Part shown: positions 7,561 to 15,451 of the stretch, one piece after another
How the letters are laid out: every line of letters starts with the position of its first letter
How positions within the stretch are numbered: position 1 is the first letter of the stretch
Source of the DNA: MWEH01 sp035409945
GTDB lineage: Bacteria > Bacillota > Clostridia > Christensenellales > DTU072
Length of the DNA stretch: 20,488 nt
Assembly: GCA_035409945.1 (NCBI GenBank)
Contig: DAONQC010000017.1
Location: 1 to 20,488 of the forward strand
Direction: 5' to 3'
Position numbers and translations under genes: made by a program
The notes under the pieces: generated by a model
What the model was told of the DNA's origin: nothing
Seen by the model: only the letters and a program-made list of their open reading frames with translations
The model's database searches: none

Positions 7561-9477
7561 TTATATGGTGTCTTTATCAGAGGTGTAATGAAGTTGTTCT
7601 GCTAGTGCTTTTTCTTGCTTTTTATTCCTTGGCATTGCATTACATCCAACCTGCCAAAAACCACCTTCATACCCATCAGTCATAGTCTTTGGAAGCACCT
7701 TTATATCTATCAAAACTGGAACGGTGTCTTCTTTTGCTTTAATTAAAGCCTCTTTTAATTCTTCCTCCGTCCTTGCTGTATATGTTGCACATCCATATGC
7801 CTTAGCGCTTGATGCATAGTCTATAGATAGAAAGTCGGTTTTTGCTTTCGCGCCATATCTAAACTCTGTAGCCAGTGAATCTATTCCTTTCCCCATCTGT
7901 AGATTATTGATGCAACCAAAACCACCATTATCAAATAGTAGTACATTTATCTTCTTTCTTTCTTGAACAGCCGTTACAAGCTCAGAATGTAACATTAGAT
8001 AACTGCCATCTCCCGCCATAGCGTACACCTCTTGATCGGGTGCAGCGAGTTTAGAACCTAATGCGCCTGCTATTTCATACCCCATACAAGAATAGCCATA
8101 TTCCATATTGTATGAATACGGATAGTTTGTTTCCCACATACGCTGTAGACATCCTGGTAAGGAACCAGACGCTCCGACAATAATTGCATCGGGACTAATA
8201 TTATCTCTAATGATTCCAAGAGCCGTCGTCTGGCATAGCCTTGCGCCTGTAGCTTTATTAAAATCCTTCATTGTATCTTTAGTCATGTTAATAACTTCAG
8301 GAACCAAACCATCGGAGTATTGTATCCCCTTTAGCCTTTCCATCTCGCCTTTCCACTCTGCTTGTGAGAGCTCGTATTCTTCTTGATAGTAGGTATAATA
8401 TCCACTTAGCCTACTTCTTAGCATTTCAAGTGTTGCTTTTACATCTCCTTGTACAGATACTCCATTCATCTTGAGAGAATGAAATCTTGATGTGTTTATG
8501 CTAACAATATTCGCCTCAGGAAATAGTGTTTTACTCGAGGTTGTAAAATCAGAAAGTCTTGACCCTAAGGAAATAATGCAATCTGCTCTACTCACAATTA
8601 CATTTGCTGCACTATTACCAGTTACCCCTAAGCCTCCTAGATAATATTTACTAGCTGCGGGCATCGTTGATTTCCCAGCTTGAGTTTCCGCAAATGGAAT
8701 ATTATATCTGCTACAAAAATCTGCAATTGTTTTTCCTGCTTCGCTGTATCTTGCGCCTCCACCTACAATTATTACTGGAAATCGAGATCTTCTAATACAT
8801 CTCACTGCATCATCTATTTGGTCCATGCTTGGAACTGGTCTTTCGATTCTCCATACTCTTTTTTCAAAAAGATACTTAGGAAAGTTATATACTTCTGCTT
8901 GTACATCTTGAGGAAGTGCTATACAAACTGCTCCCGTTTCTGCTGGATCAGTCAAAACCCTCATAGCATTAAGAAGTGCACTTTCTAACATCTCTGGTCT
9001 TACAATCCTATCAAAGAATTTGGTGACTGGCTTGAACGCATCGTTAGTTGTGATATTTAAATTAGTATCTACTTCTAATTGTTGTAAAACAGGGTCTGGA
9101 CGTCTGGTTGCAAAAGTATCGCCTGGGAATAATAAAAGTGGAATGTTATTAACCGTTGCAGTTGCAGCAGCTGTTACCATATTTGCAGCCCCTGGTCCGA
9201 TACTTGATATACAAGGCATAATCTTTTTACGGTTATTTTGTTTAGCATATGCAATTGCAGCATGCGCCATTCCTTGCTCGTTTTTGCCTTGATATACTTT
9301 CAAAGTATGTTCGGACATAGCAAGAGCTTCGCCTACCCCTAGCACACAACCGTGTCCAAAGACTGTAAAGACTCCTTCTACAAACTTGTATTCATCTCCA
9401 TCGTGGAGCACATACTGGTTATCTAAAAACCTAACTATTGCTTCACCCACTGTTATTTTCATACGCCTTATCGCCAT
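7561..9477 (-). CDS. iolD: 3D-(3,5/4)-trihydroxycyclohexane-1,2-dione hydrolase
   Basis: This 638-residue thiamine diphosphate enzyme cleaves the cyclohexane-dione ring to 5-deoxy-glucuronate. The N-terminal pyrimidine-binding domain has GKNEQGMAHAA with the conserved Glu67. A central Rossmann-like domain follows. The C-terminal domain has the cofactor motif that begins GDGS near residue 488 and ends in an NN pair, which binds the diphosphate through magnesium. Length and the motifs VFGHGCVLGVGEAL and DTFATRRPDPVLQQLE fit IolD better than acetolactate synthase, its relative. The start at 9477 has GAGGTG five bases upstream; a second ATG five codons later has none. It acts between IolE and IolB. 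Upstream, toward iolB, lie 623 gene-free bases, so it may have its own promoter, though I see no convincing one on the minus strand. Confidence 0.95.
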   Translation of the reverse strand: MAIRRMKITVGEAIVRFLDNQYVLHDGDEYKFVEGVFTVFGHGCVLGVGEALAMSEHTLKVYQGKNEQGMAHAAIAYAKQNNRKKIMPCISSIGPGAANMVTAAATATVNNIPLLLFPGDTFATRRPDPVLQQLEVDTNLNITTNDAFKPVTKFFDRIVRPEMLESALLNAMRVLTDPAETGAVCIALPQDVQAEVYNFPKYLFEKRVWRIERPVPSMDQIDDAVRCIRRSRFPVIIVGGGARYSEAGKTIADFCSRYNIPFAETQAGKSTMPAASKYYLGGLGVTGNSAANVIVSRADCIISLGSRLSDFTTSSKTLFPEANIVSINTSRFHSLKMNGVSVQGDVKATLEMLRSRLSGYYTYYQEEYELSQAEWKGEMERLKGIQYSDGLVPEVINMTKDTMKDFNKATGARLCQTTALGIIRDNISPDAIIVGASGSLPGCLQRMWETNYPYSYNMEYGYSCMGYEIAGALGSKLAAPDQEVYAMAGDGSYLMLHSELVTAVQERKKINVLLFDNGGFGCINNLQMGKGIDSLATEFRYGAKAKTDFLSIDYASSAKAYGCATYTARTEEELKEALIKAKEDTVPVLIDIKVLPKTMTDGYEGGFWQVGCNAMPRNKKQEKALAEQLHYTSDKDTI

Positions 9478-9512
9478 CTTTTCACCTCGTACATTAATAT
9501 GTTTTACCCCTT

Positions 9513-9541
9513 TTAATTTATTTTACCTACAATACTATAAT
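9513..9541 (+). promoter_or_regulatory. Possible plus-strand promoter of structured element A
   Basis: TTAATT (9513-9518), 17 bases, TATAAT (9536-9541). The -35 is weak, but the spacer and -10 resemble the stronger promoter at 9715-9743, including a shared CCTACAAT stretch before the -10. It lies 7 bases before element A. Confidence 0.4.
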
Positions 9542-9548
9542 TCACTCC

Positions 9549-9614
9549 GAAAGAGATTTGCTTGCCTTATTTGGCTTAAGCGCGGGTTCCAGATTAAGTT
9601 CTACCATCTCTTTC
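9549..9614 (+). ncRNA. Structured RNA-like element, copy A
   Basis: An outer 8-base-pair stem GAAAGAGA/TCTCTTTC (9549-9556 with 9607-9614) encloses an inner hairpin: GCTT-GCC, a 6-base loop, GGC, a 2-base bulge and AAGC (9560-9581). A CGCGGG stretch follows. The inner stem differs from copies B and C by compensatory pairs. A possible promoter precedes it, but its T run is short, so it may be transcribed with copy C, which begins five bases later. No match to a known RNA family is recognised. Confidence 0.5.
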
Positions 9615-9618
9615 TTTC

Positions 9619-9707
9619 GGGAAGGTTCCGTTCGCCTTAACTGGCTAGAACACGTGAAACGCGAATTAACTATTATAGTTTTTTCGATCGCAACCTTTCC
9701 TTTTTTT
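9619..9707 (+). ncRNA. Structured RNA-like element, copy C, with terminator
   Basis: An outer 9-base-pair stem (9619-9627 with 9692-9700, one G-U) encloses two hairpins. The first is GTTC-GCC, loop, GGC, bulge, GAAC (9630-9651), matching the inner hairpin of copies A and B. The second is CGAA-TT-AACTA closing on TAGTT-TT-TTCG. Seven T follow the outer stem, so the whole also looks like an intrinsic terminator on the plus strand. No promoter of its own is seen. Confidence 0.5.
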
Positions 9708-9714
9708 GTATACT

Positions 9715-9743
9715 TTGACTTATTATACCTACAATGCTATAAT
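9715..9743 (+). promoter_or_regulatory. Near-consensus plus-strand promoter of element B
   Basis: TTGACT (9715-9720) and TATAAT (9738-9743) are exactly 17 bases apart, the best promoter on the plus strand in this window. Predicted initiation is near 9750, at the first base of element B. No plus-strand protein gene follows, which argues for a small RNA. Confidence 0.65.
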
Positions 9744-9749
9744 GCTTTT

Positions 9750-9826
9750 TGAAAGAGAATAGTTCGCCTTAATTGGCTTGAACGCGGGACTTCGGCTTGA
9801 TTGCTTACCATCTCTTTCTTTTTTTT
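9750..9826 (+). ncRNA. Candidate small RNA of about 77 bases, copy B
   Basis: This is the most complete copy: promoter just upstream, an outer stem GAAAGAGA/TCTCTTTC (9751-9758 with 9811-9818), an inner hairpin GTTC-GCC, 6-base loop, GGC, TT bulge, GAAC (9762-9783), and eight T (9819-9826) directly after the stem. The inner helix changes in step with copy A: at two of its four distal pairs both bases differ and pairing is kept. Target and family are unknown. It lies in the iolB-iolD gap on the opposite strand, so it could be antisense to a long iol leader transcript. It could also be only a terminator-like repeat. Confidence 0.55.
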
Positions 9827-9839
9827 ATGCCTATTTTCT

Positions 9840-9955
9840 CTATTTATCAACTAACTAACTGTATCTTGGTTCGTCTGTTCTTGCATCACTCACAAGAATT
9901 GCCTGATCAGTGTCTAATCTTCTAATAGCAATGCATTCGGGACCTTGAATCTTTC
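9840..9955 (-). pseudogene. Degenerate iolB 3' end, second remnant
   Basis: This is the farther of two direct repeats of the iolB tail, ending in TAG at 9840. Read in the parental frame it gives ARTDEPRYS at the place where IolB has TRTDDPRYS, with an added stop after the Ser. No indels are seen over about 35 codons. It shares some bases with the nearer remnant that differ from the gene. The repeat step is 131 bases. Confidence 0.8.
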
Positions 9956-9970
9956 GTATATATATTTCCC

Positions 9971-10085
9971 TTATTCATCAAGTAACCCGCTGTATCTTGG
10001 ATCGCCTGTTCTTGTATTATTCCAAGGATTGCCTGGTCAGTGCCTAATCATCTAATAGCGATGTATTTGGTATCCTAGTGCTTGA
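9971..10085 (-). pseudogene. Degenerate iolB 3' end, first remnant
   Basis: This direct repeat of the last ~39 iolB codons lies one step (130 bases) downstream of the real stop. In the parental frame it reads PGNPWNNTRTGDPRYS and ends LLDE-stop, against PGNPWDNTRTDDPRYS and LLDE in the gene. There are no indels, but a Trp and a Leu codon have become stops. It has no start and lies in a different frame from iolB, so read-through would not extend the protein. Confidence 0.85.
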
Positions 10086-10100
10086 TAAGTATGTTATCTA

Positions 10101-10865
10101 TTATTCATCAAGTAACCAACTGTATCTTGGGTCGTCTGTTCTTGTGTTGTCCCAAGGATTTCCGGGTAAATGTCTAATCATCCAACAACAATACATAGGA
10201 TATCCTGGCGCTGTAACTTGAGCATGGGTTTTACCACCTTTAAAAAGTCCTGCACTTCCATCTTTAATAGTATATGCCTTTTCTCCAATAAAGCAGGCTC
10301 CAAATCCTTCTGGACGAGCAAATTTATAATAATATACTTCTGGTTGAGGATGATCGTGTGGGATATAACTCCACCATCTACCTTGTCTTGCATACACCTC
10401 ACCCATTACCATATTGGAATAGGGAGAGTTTTTAATTGTTATTATATCTACAACATCTCTCGTTGCAGTATCTTCCCATCTCCCTTCACAACTAACAAAT
10501 TTATATACATCATCTTTTGTAAATAGCCTTGGAGCAAAATCTTTATCGTTTTCTGTGCTTTGAACTAATATTTCACTATCCTCATTTGCCTTTATAATAA
10601 CTGAGATATCTTTTGGTAAATGTAGACAAGTTGGCAGTTCTTCAAATACGCTTTTTCGCGTCATTACAATACTTTTATCGCCATAAAAAATTGTTACATC
10701 CCCTTCAAGAATGAGATATGCGCTTTCCATTCCTGGTTCGATAAGTTCTATCTCTTCATCTTTTTTTAGTTTGTAAACTGTGATATTTTGCAACATCTCT
10801 GATGTCTTATCATATACTCTTGTTATTACTTGTTTGCCCGATACAAACTTAGGATATATAAACAT
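10101..10865 (-). CDS. iolB: 5-deoxy-glucuronate isomerase
   Basis: This 254-residue bicupin isomerises 5-deoxy-glucuronate to 2-deoxy-5-keto-gluconate, the product handed to the IolC kinase. The metal site is visible in HDHPQPEVYYYKF (H170, H172, E176) and in KTHAQ (H214). GRWWSYIPHDHPQPE, APGYPMYCCW and RHLPGNPW are characteristic of IolB. Length is near the family norm. The gene is flanked by the GPH symporter upstream (152-base gap with a remnant of the symporter tail) and by 623 gene-free bases downstream, then iolD. Two decayed copies of its own last ~115 bases follow it at steps of 130 and 131 bases, so the end of this gene is the first unit of a three-unit tandem array. Confidence 0.94.
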   Translation of the reverse strand: MFIYPKFVSGKQVITRVYDKTSEMLQNITVYKLKKDEEIELIEPGMESAYLILEGDVTIFYGDKSIVMTRKSVFEELPTCLHLPKDISVIIKANEDSEILVQSTENDKDFAPRLFTKDDVYKFVSCEGRWEDTATRDVVDIITIKNSPYSNMVMGEVYARQGRWWSYIPHDHPQPEVYYYKFARPEGFGACFIGEKAYTIKDGSAGLFKGGKTHAQVTAPGYPMYCCWMIRHLPGNPWDNTRTDDPRYSWLLDE

Positions 10866-10914
10866 TTTTCACCCCTTTTAATATTATGATTTTCTAAAAC
10901 TTTTTTCTTTTTAC

Positions 10915-10972
10915 TACTAATCCCCGACAGCAATCCATTTTTCTATGTTGCTCTTCTAACTCTTTTAATATA
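10915..10972 (-). pseudogene. Degenerate copy of the symporter gene 3' end
   Basis: A direct repeat of the last ~55 bases of the GPH symporter gene, offset 101 bases downstream (stop triplets at 10917 and 11018). It preserves ILKELEEQ in the parental frame, then a 2-base deletion shifts the frame before the copied stop. Spacer bases just beyond the stop are also partly shared, as expected for a tandem duplication spanning the stop codon. Confidence 0.75.
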
Positions 10973-11017
10973 TGTATTTTCTAAAATTGTTTGATAGCGA
11001 CAACTTTACTTTTCTTA

Positions 11018-12667
11018 CTAATCCCCAATCGTAATGCCTTTTTCTATACGTTGCTCTTCTAACTCTTTCAATATCTTATTTTTCTTTTTCCCAATTAAGT
11101 CATAGAAAAATACAGGTATAGTACATAGCAGCAGACTAATTCCTGGTAAAATAGACACTAGTGAAAACATTCCAAAACGCACTTTTGCAGGCATTTCAAG
11201 AGGGTTAAACACTCCACTTTCTTCTACAATACCCGCAGGATTTATTTTTAACGCTAGATAAACGAGTACTATCAGGCTTGTGGCTATCGCGTTACTAAAC
11301 TGGTTAACAAATGTTTGAGTGGAAGAGCCTAAGGCGGTTTCTCGCCGCCCCGTTTCCCATTCCATATAGTCAAGGGCGTCCCCTATCATAGCGTACGATG
11401 TAACATTGATGACTCCAAGTGGAATGGAGGTGATGATTATAAACGGTAAGCAGGCCCAAAATGATACAAACCACCCAAGCAGTGTCATTAATATGCTAGA
11501 AACAAATCCAGCTAGACACGAGACAATTACGATTTGTTTATAATTAAACTTTTTATACAGCGCAGGTAAAAATAGCATAGCTCCGAACGAACCTACCGCT
11601 GCGCACACCATAAACACGGTTGAAACAAGTCCTCTACTAGCTCTAAGTGCTGCATCCACCTCTTCTGCATTCAACCCTTCTAACGATGGTCCAACATAAA
11701 AAGAATATCTTGCTACGTGAATTGCAGCAACTTGGACTAAATATCTACCACTTGCAAGCAGCCCCATTATGACGATAATCATAAGAGGCTTACACTTTAA
11801 CACTCTCTTTAATGCGCCTTCTTCAGATTTATCCTTTTTCTTGGGTGTTTTGGGTACAACCACTCTCTCTTTGGTAGTGAAGTATGAGGTTATAAATATT
11901 AAACCACCGACAATGGCACAAAAGAGTGCTATTGTCATATACTGAATCTTATCTAACTCAAGACCAGTTTTGTTAGTCATAAATGGAAGTATAAAACTTA
12001 AAAGCATATACATTGCCATAGGTATAGCGCCGCCAATTCCATTTACTGTACGCGAAAACGCTACAACTTTTCCACGCTCCGACGCATTAGGCGTTATGAC
12101 ATTAGGTAAGCACCAAAATGGCACATCACTTATAGAGTAAACCATACCCCAAAGAATATATGTCACTGCAGCGTACACCATTAAACTGGTCATACTCAAG
12201 CCACTAGGCACATAAAACATTAAAAATGTTAGTACAGCTATCGGCACAGATGTATACAGTACATATGATTTATACTTCCCGCGCTTAGGCTCTAGCCTAT
12301 CCATAACTGTGCCAATTACTGGATCGTATGCTGCATCAAAAATTCTCGCGATAAGCATTAACCAAAAAACAAACATCGGCGGAAGCATGGCTACATTTAG
12401 ATAGAACTCGGATATATACGATGACATAATCGCATATATCATTCCCTGTCCACCCGCAGCAAGACCATACATCCAAAGCTCACGCTTAGACACATACTTT
12501 TTTGCAGTTAGCGATGCATCTTCTTCTCCACCACTAAGTGCGTCTTTTAAGCTCTTTTTTGGGGTGCTACCCTCTTCAATCTCTACAAGGTTCTCTTCCG
12601 ATACTTCTTCAGATTTAAAAATTTCATCCAAGCTATCAGATGCGCTCGCTGGTTTTTCTTTCTCCAT
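11018..12667 (-). CDS. GPH-family sugar:cation symporter, probable inositol importer
   Basis: This 549-residue membrane protein belongs to the glycoside-pentoside-hexuronide:cation symporter family (MelB type). The signature is RIFDAAYDPVIGTVMDR followed by GKYKSY, with D111, D115, D123, R124 and K131. About twelve hydrophobic segments lie between residues 63 and 530. Residues 1-60 form a charged, Ser- and Glu-rich cytoplasmic extension absent from typical GPH proteins. The ATG follows a GGGGAG ribosome site and lies 49 bases after the phosphohexomutase gene, so the two are co-transcribed. Its place directly before iolB suggests uptake of inositol or an inositol derivative; this is inference, because family members mostly carry sugars and glucuronides. 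A decayed copy of its 3' end lies at 10915-10972. Confidence 0.88.
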   Translation of the reverse strand: MEKEKPASASDSLDEIFKSEEVSEENLVEIEEGSTPKKSLKDALSGGEEDASLTAKKYVSKRELWMYGLAAGGQGMIYAIMSSYISEFYLNVAMLPPMFVFWLMLIARIFDAAYDPVIGTVMDRLEPKRGKYKSYVLYTSVPIAVLTFLMFYVPSGLSMTSLMVYAAVTYILWGMVYSISDVPFWCLPNVITPNASERGKVVAFSRTVNGIGGAIPMAMYMLLSFILPFMTNKTGLELDKIQYMTIALFCAIVGGLIFITSYFTTKERVVVPKTPKKKDKSEEGALKRVLKCKPLMIIVIMGLLASGRYLVQVAAIHVARYSFYVGPSLEGLNAEEVDAALRASRGLVSTVFMVCAAVGSFGAMLFLPALYKKFNYKQIVIVSCLAGFVSSILMTLLGWFVSFWACLPFIIITSIPLGVINVTSYAMIGDALDYMEWETGRRETALGSSTQTFVNQFSNAIATSLIVLVYLALKINPAGIVEESGVFNPLEMPAKVRFGMFSLVSILPGISLLLCTIPVFFYDLIGKKKNKILKELEEQRIEKGITIGD

Positions 12668-12716
12668 TCACTCCCCCCATATATACTGCAAGCAAAAATG
12701 TTCAAATTGTGGATTG

Positions 12717-14450
12717 TTATTGAAGCATTTCCTTGACTGCAGCCATTAGTTTATCTGCTTTTGCCTGACTTTTTTCTTTGGTGTCTGCATATACCAAAAC
12801 ATATATCTTAAGTTGTGGTTCGGTTCCACTTGGTCGTATGCAAATAAACTGTTCATCCTCTAACCCTAAATAGATAACGTTAGACTCTGGGAGCCCAGTA
12901 TAACCTATACTTCCATTTGCGTATTTTACAGCACCCGATAAGTAGTCAGCTACATATAGAACCTCTTCACCTGCAATTTCAGTTATACTCATGCCTCTTA
13001 CCTTTGCCATAACTTTTGCCATGGTTTCCATGCCAGATAGTCCTTTGTATGCAGCGGCTGAGTTTTTCTCAGTGTAATAACCGTACTCATCCATAATTTC
13101 CATCAGTCGCTTATACACACTACTTCCCTTATTTTCAAGGTATAGAAGCATTTCTGCAAACATAACACTTGCAACTACCGCGTCTTTATCTCTTGCATAT
13201 GTGCCACACAGCGAGCCAAAGCTTTCTTCAAATCCAAAAATGTATGTATACTCACCTGTCTCCGCCCACTCTGTCATCTTTTCACCGATGAACTTAAATC
13301 CCGTCAAGACGTTAAATACCGTCACTCCATTTGCTTCGGCTATTCTATCTGCAAGTGTACTAGTAACTATGGTTTTAACAAGGGCAGCATTTTTAGGCAG
13401 TGTCCCTTTTTCTTTTCTTCTAGTGATGATGTAATCTAAAAGCATTATTCCTATTTGATTACCCGTTAAAAGTATGAACTCACCCTCATCATTTCTAACA
13501 GCAACTCCCAGTCTATCTGCATCTGGGTCAGTTCCAAGAACTACATCAGCACCAATTTTATTACCTTCTTCAATTCCCATTGCAATTGCTTTGGGGTTTT
13601 CCGGATTAGGAGCTGGCACTGTACTAAACTCAGTATCTGGATATTTTTGTGCTTCAACTACATGTGCATTAATGCCAAGCCTTTTAAACATAGTGGTTAC
13701 TGGGATATAACCGGAACCATGAATTGGTGTATATACAAGTTTTATATCCTTACCTTTTGCTTTAACAATCTCAGGTGAAAGCATAAGCTTTTCAAGTTCT
13801 TGATAATATCCTTCATCAATGTCTTGAGAGATTATGGTCGTATACTTATTTAATTTCTTACCATACGCACCTTTTTCAAAACTATCAAAATCAATTTTTT
13901 CATATGGTACGGCAAAATAGTCCTTTTGTTCTTTAATGTATTTAACAACTACTGCGGTGGCTTCAGGAGACATCTGTGCTCCGTCCTCTCCATAAACCTT
14001 GTATCCGTTATATTCTTTTGGATTATGGGAAGCAGTTATCATAACTCCTGCAATGGTGCCAATTTCTCTTATAGCATATGAACAAATTGGAACAGGACGT
14101 ACATCTTCAAAAATGAAGCTGTTTACCTTGTAGTAAGATAAAACCTCTGCAACAGCTAATGCGAATTCTCTAGAAAATCTCCTTGTGTCATAAGAAATAA
14201 CGACACCCTTTTTCATAGCGTCTTTTCCTAAATCACAAATGTATTTTGCAAGCCCCATAGTTGCCCGTCTTATGTTGTATATATTCATTCTAAAGGTTCC
14301 CATGCCGAGCTCTCCTCTCATACCAGCCGTTCCAAACGCAAGCTCTAAACTGAACCTTTCCTTTTTCTCATTATCAGACATACCTAAAAGCTCTTCCCTC
14401 TCCGCAGGGGTCACCTTTCCTAACCACTCATCGTATCTTTGATTGTACAT
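12717..14450 (-). CDS. Alpha-D-phosphohexomutase (phosphoglucomutase/phosphomannomutase)
   Basis: This 577-residue enzyme moves phosphate between C1 and C6 of a hexose phosphate. All four family signatures are present: TASHNP with phospho-Ser141, the metal loop DPDADR (D308, D310, D312), the sugar loop GFEESFG at 406-412, and the phosphate loop RPSGTEP near 546. Length and the N-terminal FGTAGMRGE motif fit the Firmicutes PgcA-type enzymes. The ATG follows AAGGAGG by four bases. It is the first gene after the promoter at 14542-14570 and runs into the symporter gene, so it appears to be in the inositol transcript. It has no step in the known inositol pathway; it may serve linked glucose 1-phosphate metabolism. 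Confidence 0.92.
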   Translation of the reverse strand: MYNQRYDEWLGKVTPAEREELLGMSDNEKKERFSLELAFGTAGMRGELGMGTFRMNIYNIRRATMGLAKYICDLGKDAMKKGVVISYDTRRFSREFALAVAEVLSYYKVNSFIFEDVRPVPICSYAIREIGTIAGVMITASHNPKEYNGYKVYGEDGAQMSPEATAVVVKYIKEQKDYFAVPYEKIDFDSFEKGAYGKKLNKYTTIISQDIDEGYYQELEKLMLSPEIVKAKGKDIKLVYTPIHGSGYIPVTTMFKRLGINAHVVEAQKYPDTEFSTVPAPNPENPKAIAMGIEEGNKIGADVVLGTDPDADRLGVAVRNDEGEFILLTGNQIGIMLLDYIITRRKEKGTLPKNAALVKTIVTSTLADRIAEANGVTVFNVLTGFKFIGEKMTEWAETGEYTYIFGFEESFGSLCGTYARDKDAVVASVMFAEMLLYLENKGSSVYKRLMEIMDEYGYYTEKNSAAAYKGLSGMETMAKVMAKVRGMSITEIAGEEVLYVADYLSGAVKYANGSIGYTGLPESNVIYLGLEDEQFICIRPSGTEPQLKIYVLVYADTKEKSQAKADKLMAAVKEMLQ

Positions 14451-14541
14451 ACCGCCTCCTTGTTTTCTTCATTTACCCAGTCTAAAAGCTTAACTTTAAT
14501 GCTTTTTAAGTAATAAATCAGCAAATATCTCGCTATTTTAA

Positions 14542-14570
14542 ATTATACACAAATAGGGACTTTCTTTCAA
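14542..14570 (-). promoter_or_regulatory. Promoter of the phosphohexomutase-iol cluster
   Basis: On the minus strand TTGAAA (14570-14565) and TATAAT (14547-14542) are 17 bases apart, giving a start near 14535 and a leader of about 85 bases before the ATG at 14450. This is the only strong promoter seen upstream of the six-gene cluster. Its -35 touches a palindrome, as at the lipoprotein promoter. Confidence 0.75.
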
Positions 14571-14592
14571 TATGCGCATACGCACATGTGCG
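14571..14592. promoter_or_regulatory. Two abutting palindromes upstream of the iol promoter
   Basis: TATGCGCATA (14571-14580) and CGCACATGTGCG (14581-14592) are each perfect palindromes lying side by side and touching the -35 box. The first shares GCGCAT with the palindrome at 2849-2860, in the same position relative to TTGAAA. A dimeric regulator binding here is inference. IolR is not encoded in the window. Confidence 0.5.
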
Positions 14593-14660
14593 AACAGGCG
14601 CTTAGCTGTTTTTCTTTGAGCATAAAAATCGCTAATACATATCTAACATCACATATGAAA

Positions 14661-14688
14661 CTATTACAAATCAAAAATCTTGTAATAG
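14661..14688 (-). terminator. Hairpin after the flavoprotein gene, weak terminator candidate
   Basis: A perfect 9-base-pair AT-rich stem (14661-14669 with 14680-14688) lies 50 bases after the end of the flavoprotein gene. Only three T follow on the minus strand, so termination would be weak. Confidence 0.35.
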
Positions 14689-14737
14689 TATAGAAACATT
14701 CGACTATACAAAATAATATTTATTCGCAATGTGCTTT

Positions 14738-15358
14738 TTATCTTACAAAATTAGTTCTTAATTTTGGTTCGTATTGGGGTGGTTTGATGCCAGCTTTTTT
14801 TCCAGCTTCGATGCTTTTTAGTAGCCAAGCCATGTTTTCACCAAGAGTGCGCATTGTCTGCATACCTTCTTTATCTTGCTTTACTTCTTCAGGAGTATTG
14901 CCATGCACTTGATTCCAATATTGAGATGTAACTATTGGCATGTTGTTTATTGAAAAATATTTGTTAAGCTGATCAAAAGCAGCAGAAGCTCCTCCACGTC
15001 TACAAGAAACTATTGCAGCACCAGGTTTCCCTGAAAATTTTCCACCTTGCGAATAAAACAAACGATTTAAAAATGTTATAAGTTGTCCAGATGGAGCAGC
15101 ATAATATACAGGAGACCCAAAAATAAATGCATCATACTCATCAGCTTTAGAAGCAACATTGTTAACTATGTCTTTAAAAACACATTTGCCTGTTGTCCTG
15201 CAACTCATACAGGCAATACATCCAGAAATAGGTTTAATACCTAAATACAAGATTTCTGTTTCAATATCGTGCTTATTTAAAGTATCAGCGACTTCTTTTA
15301 GCGCTGTATATGTACAACCAAATTGATGTGGACTACCGTTAATTAATAAAACTTTCAT
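14738..15358 (-). CDS. Flavodoxin-family NAD(P)H oxidoreductase, iron-sulfur flavoprotein-like
   Basis: This 206-residue protein has the flavodoxin-like fold of NADPH-dependent FMN reductases. GSPHQFGCT at 8-16 is the FMN phosphate loop, and FGSPVYYAAPSGQ is the second FMN-contact stretch. Cysteines C47, C50, C53 and C59 give the spacing C-x2-C-x2-C-x5-C, close to the compact cluster motif of iron-sulfur flavoproteins, so a 4Fe-4S centre is possible. Many family members with similar cysteines are annotated only as flavodoxin family, so the cluster is not certain. The ATG follows GGAGG. It lies 93 bases after cca, and the iol promoter follows it, so it is probably a separate unit or shares a transcript with cca. 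The electron acceptor is unknown. Confidence 0.85.
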   Translation of the reverse strand: MKVLLINGSPHQFGCTYTALKEVADTLNKHDIETEILYLGIKPISGCIACMSCRTTGKCVFKDIVNNVASKADEYDAFIFGSPVYYAAPSGQLITFLNRLFYSQGGKFSGKPGAAIVSCRRGGASAAFDQLNKYFSINNMPIVTSQYWNQVHGNTPEEVKQDKEGMQTMRTLGENMAWLLKSIEAGKKAGIKPPQYEPKLRTNFVR

Positions 15359-15451
15359 ATGTCCTCCAATAAATCATTTTCCCTCTGCCAAACCATTTAA
15401 GGACTGTGTAATGCTTAAACTAGCATAGCATAACATGCCTTAATTTCGCTG

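Noticed and set aside
9971..10100. Stop-codon read-through giving an extended IolB
   Set aside because: The repeat step is 130 bases, so the copied tail is in a different frame, and it contains two in-frame stops of its own.
10178..10402. Second minus-strand frame inside iolB
   Set aside because: It lies fully inside iolB in another frame, lacks a ribosome site, and the IolB frame carries all the metal-binding motifs.
14451..14540. Riboswitch or T-box in the leader of the phosphohexomutase gene
   Set aside because: Only a short AAAAGC/GCTTTT hairpin is visible; no conserved aptamer or T-box motif and no terminator are seen.
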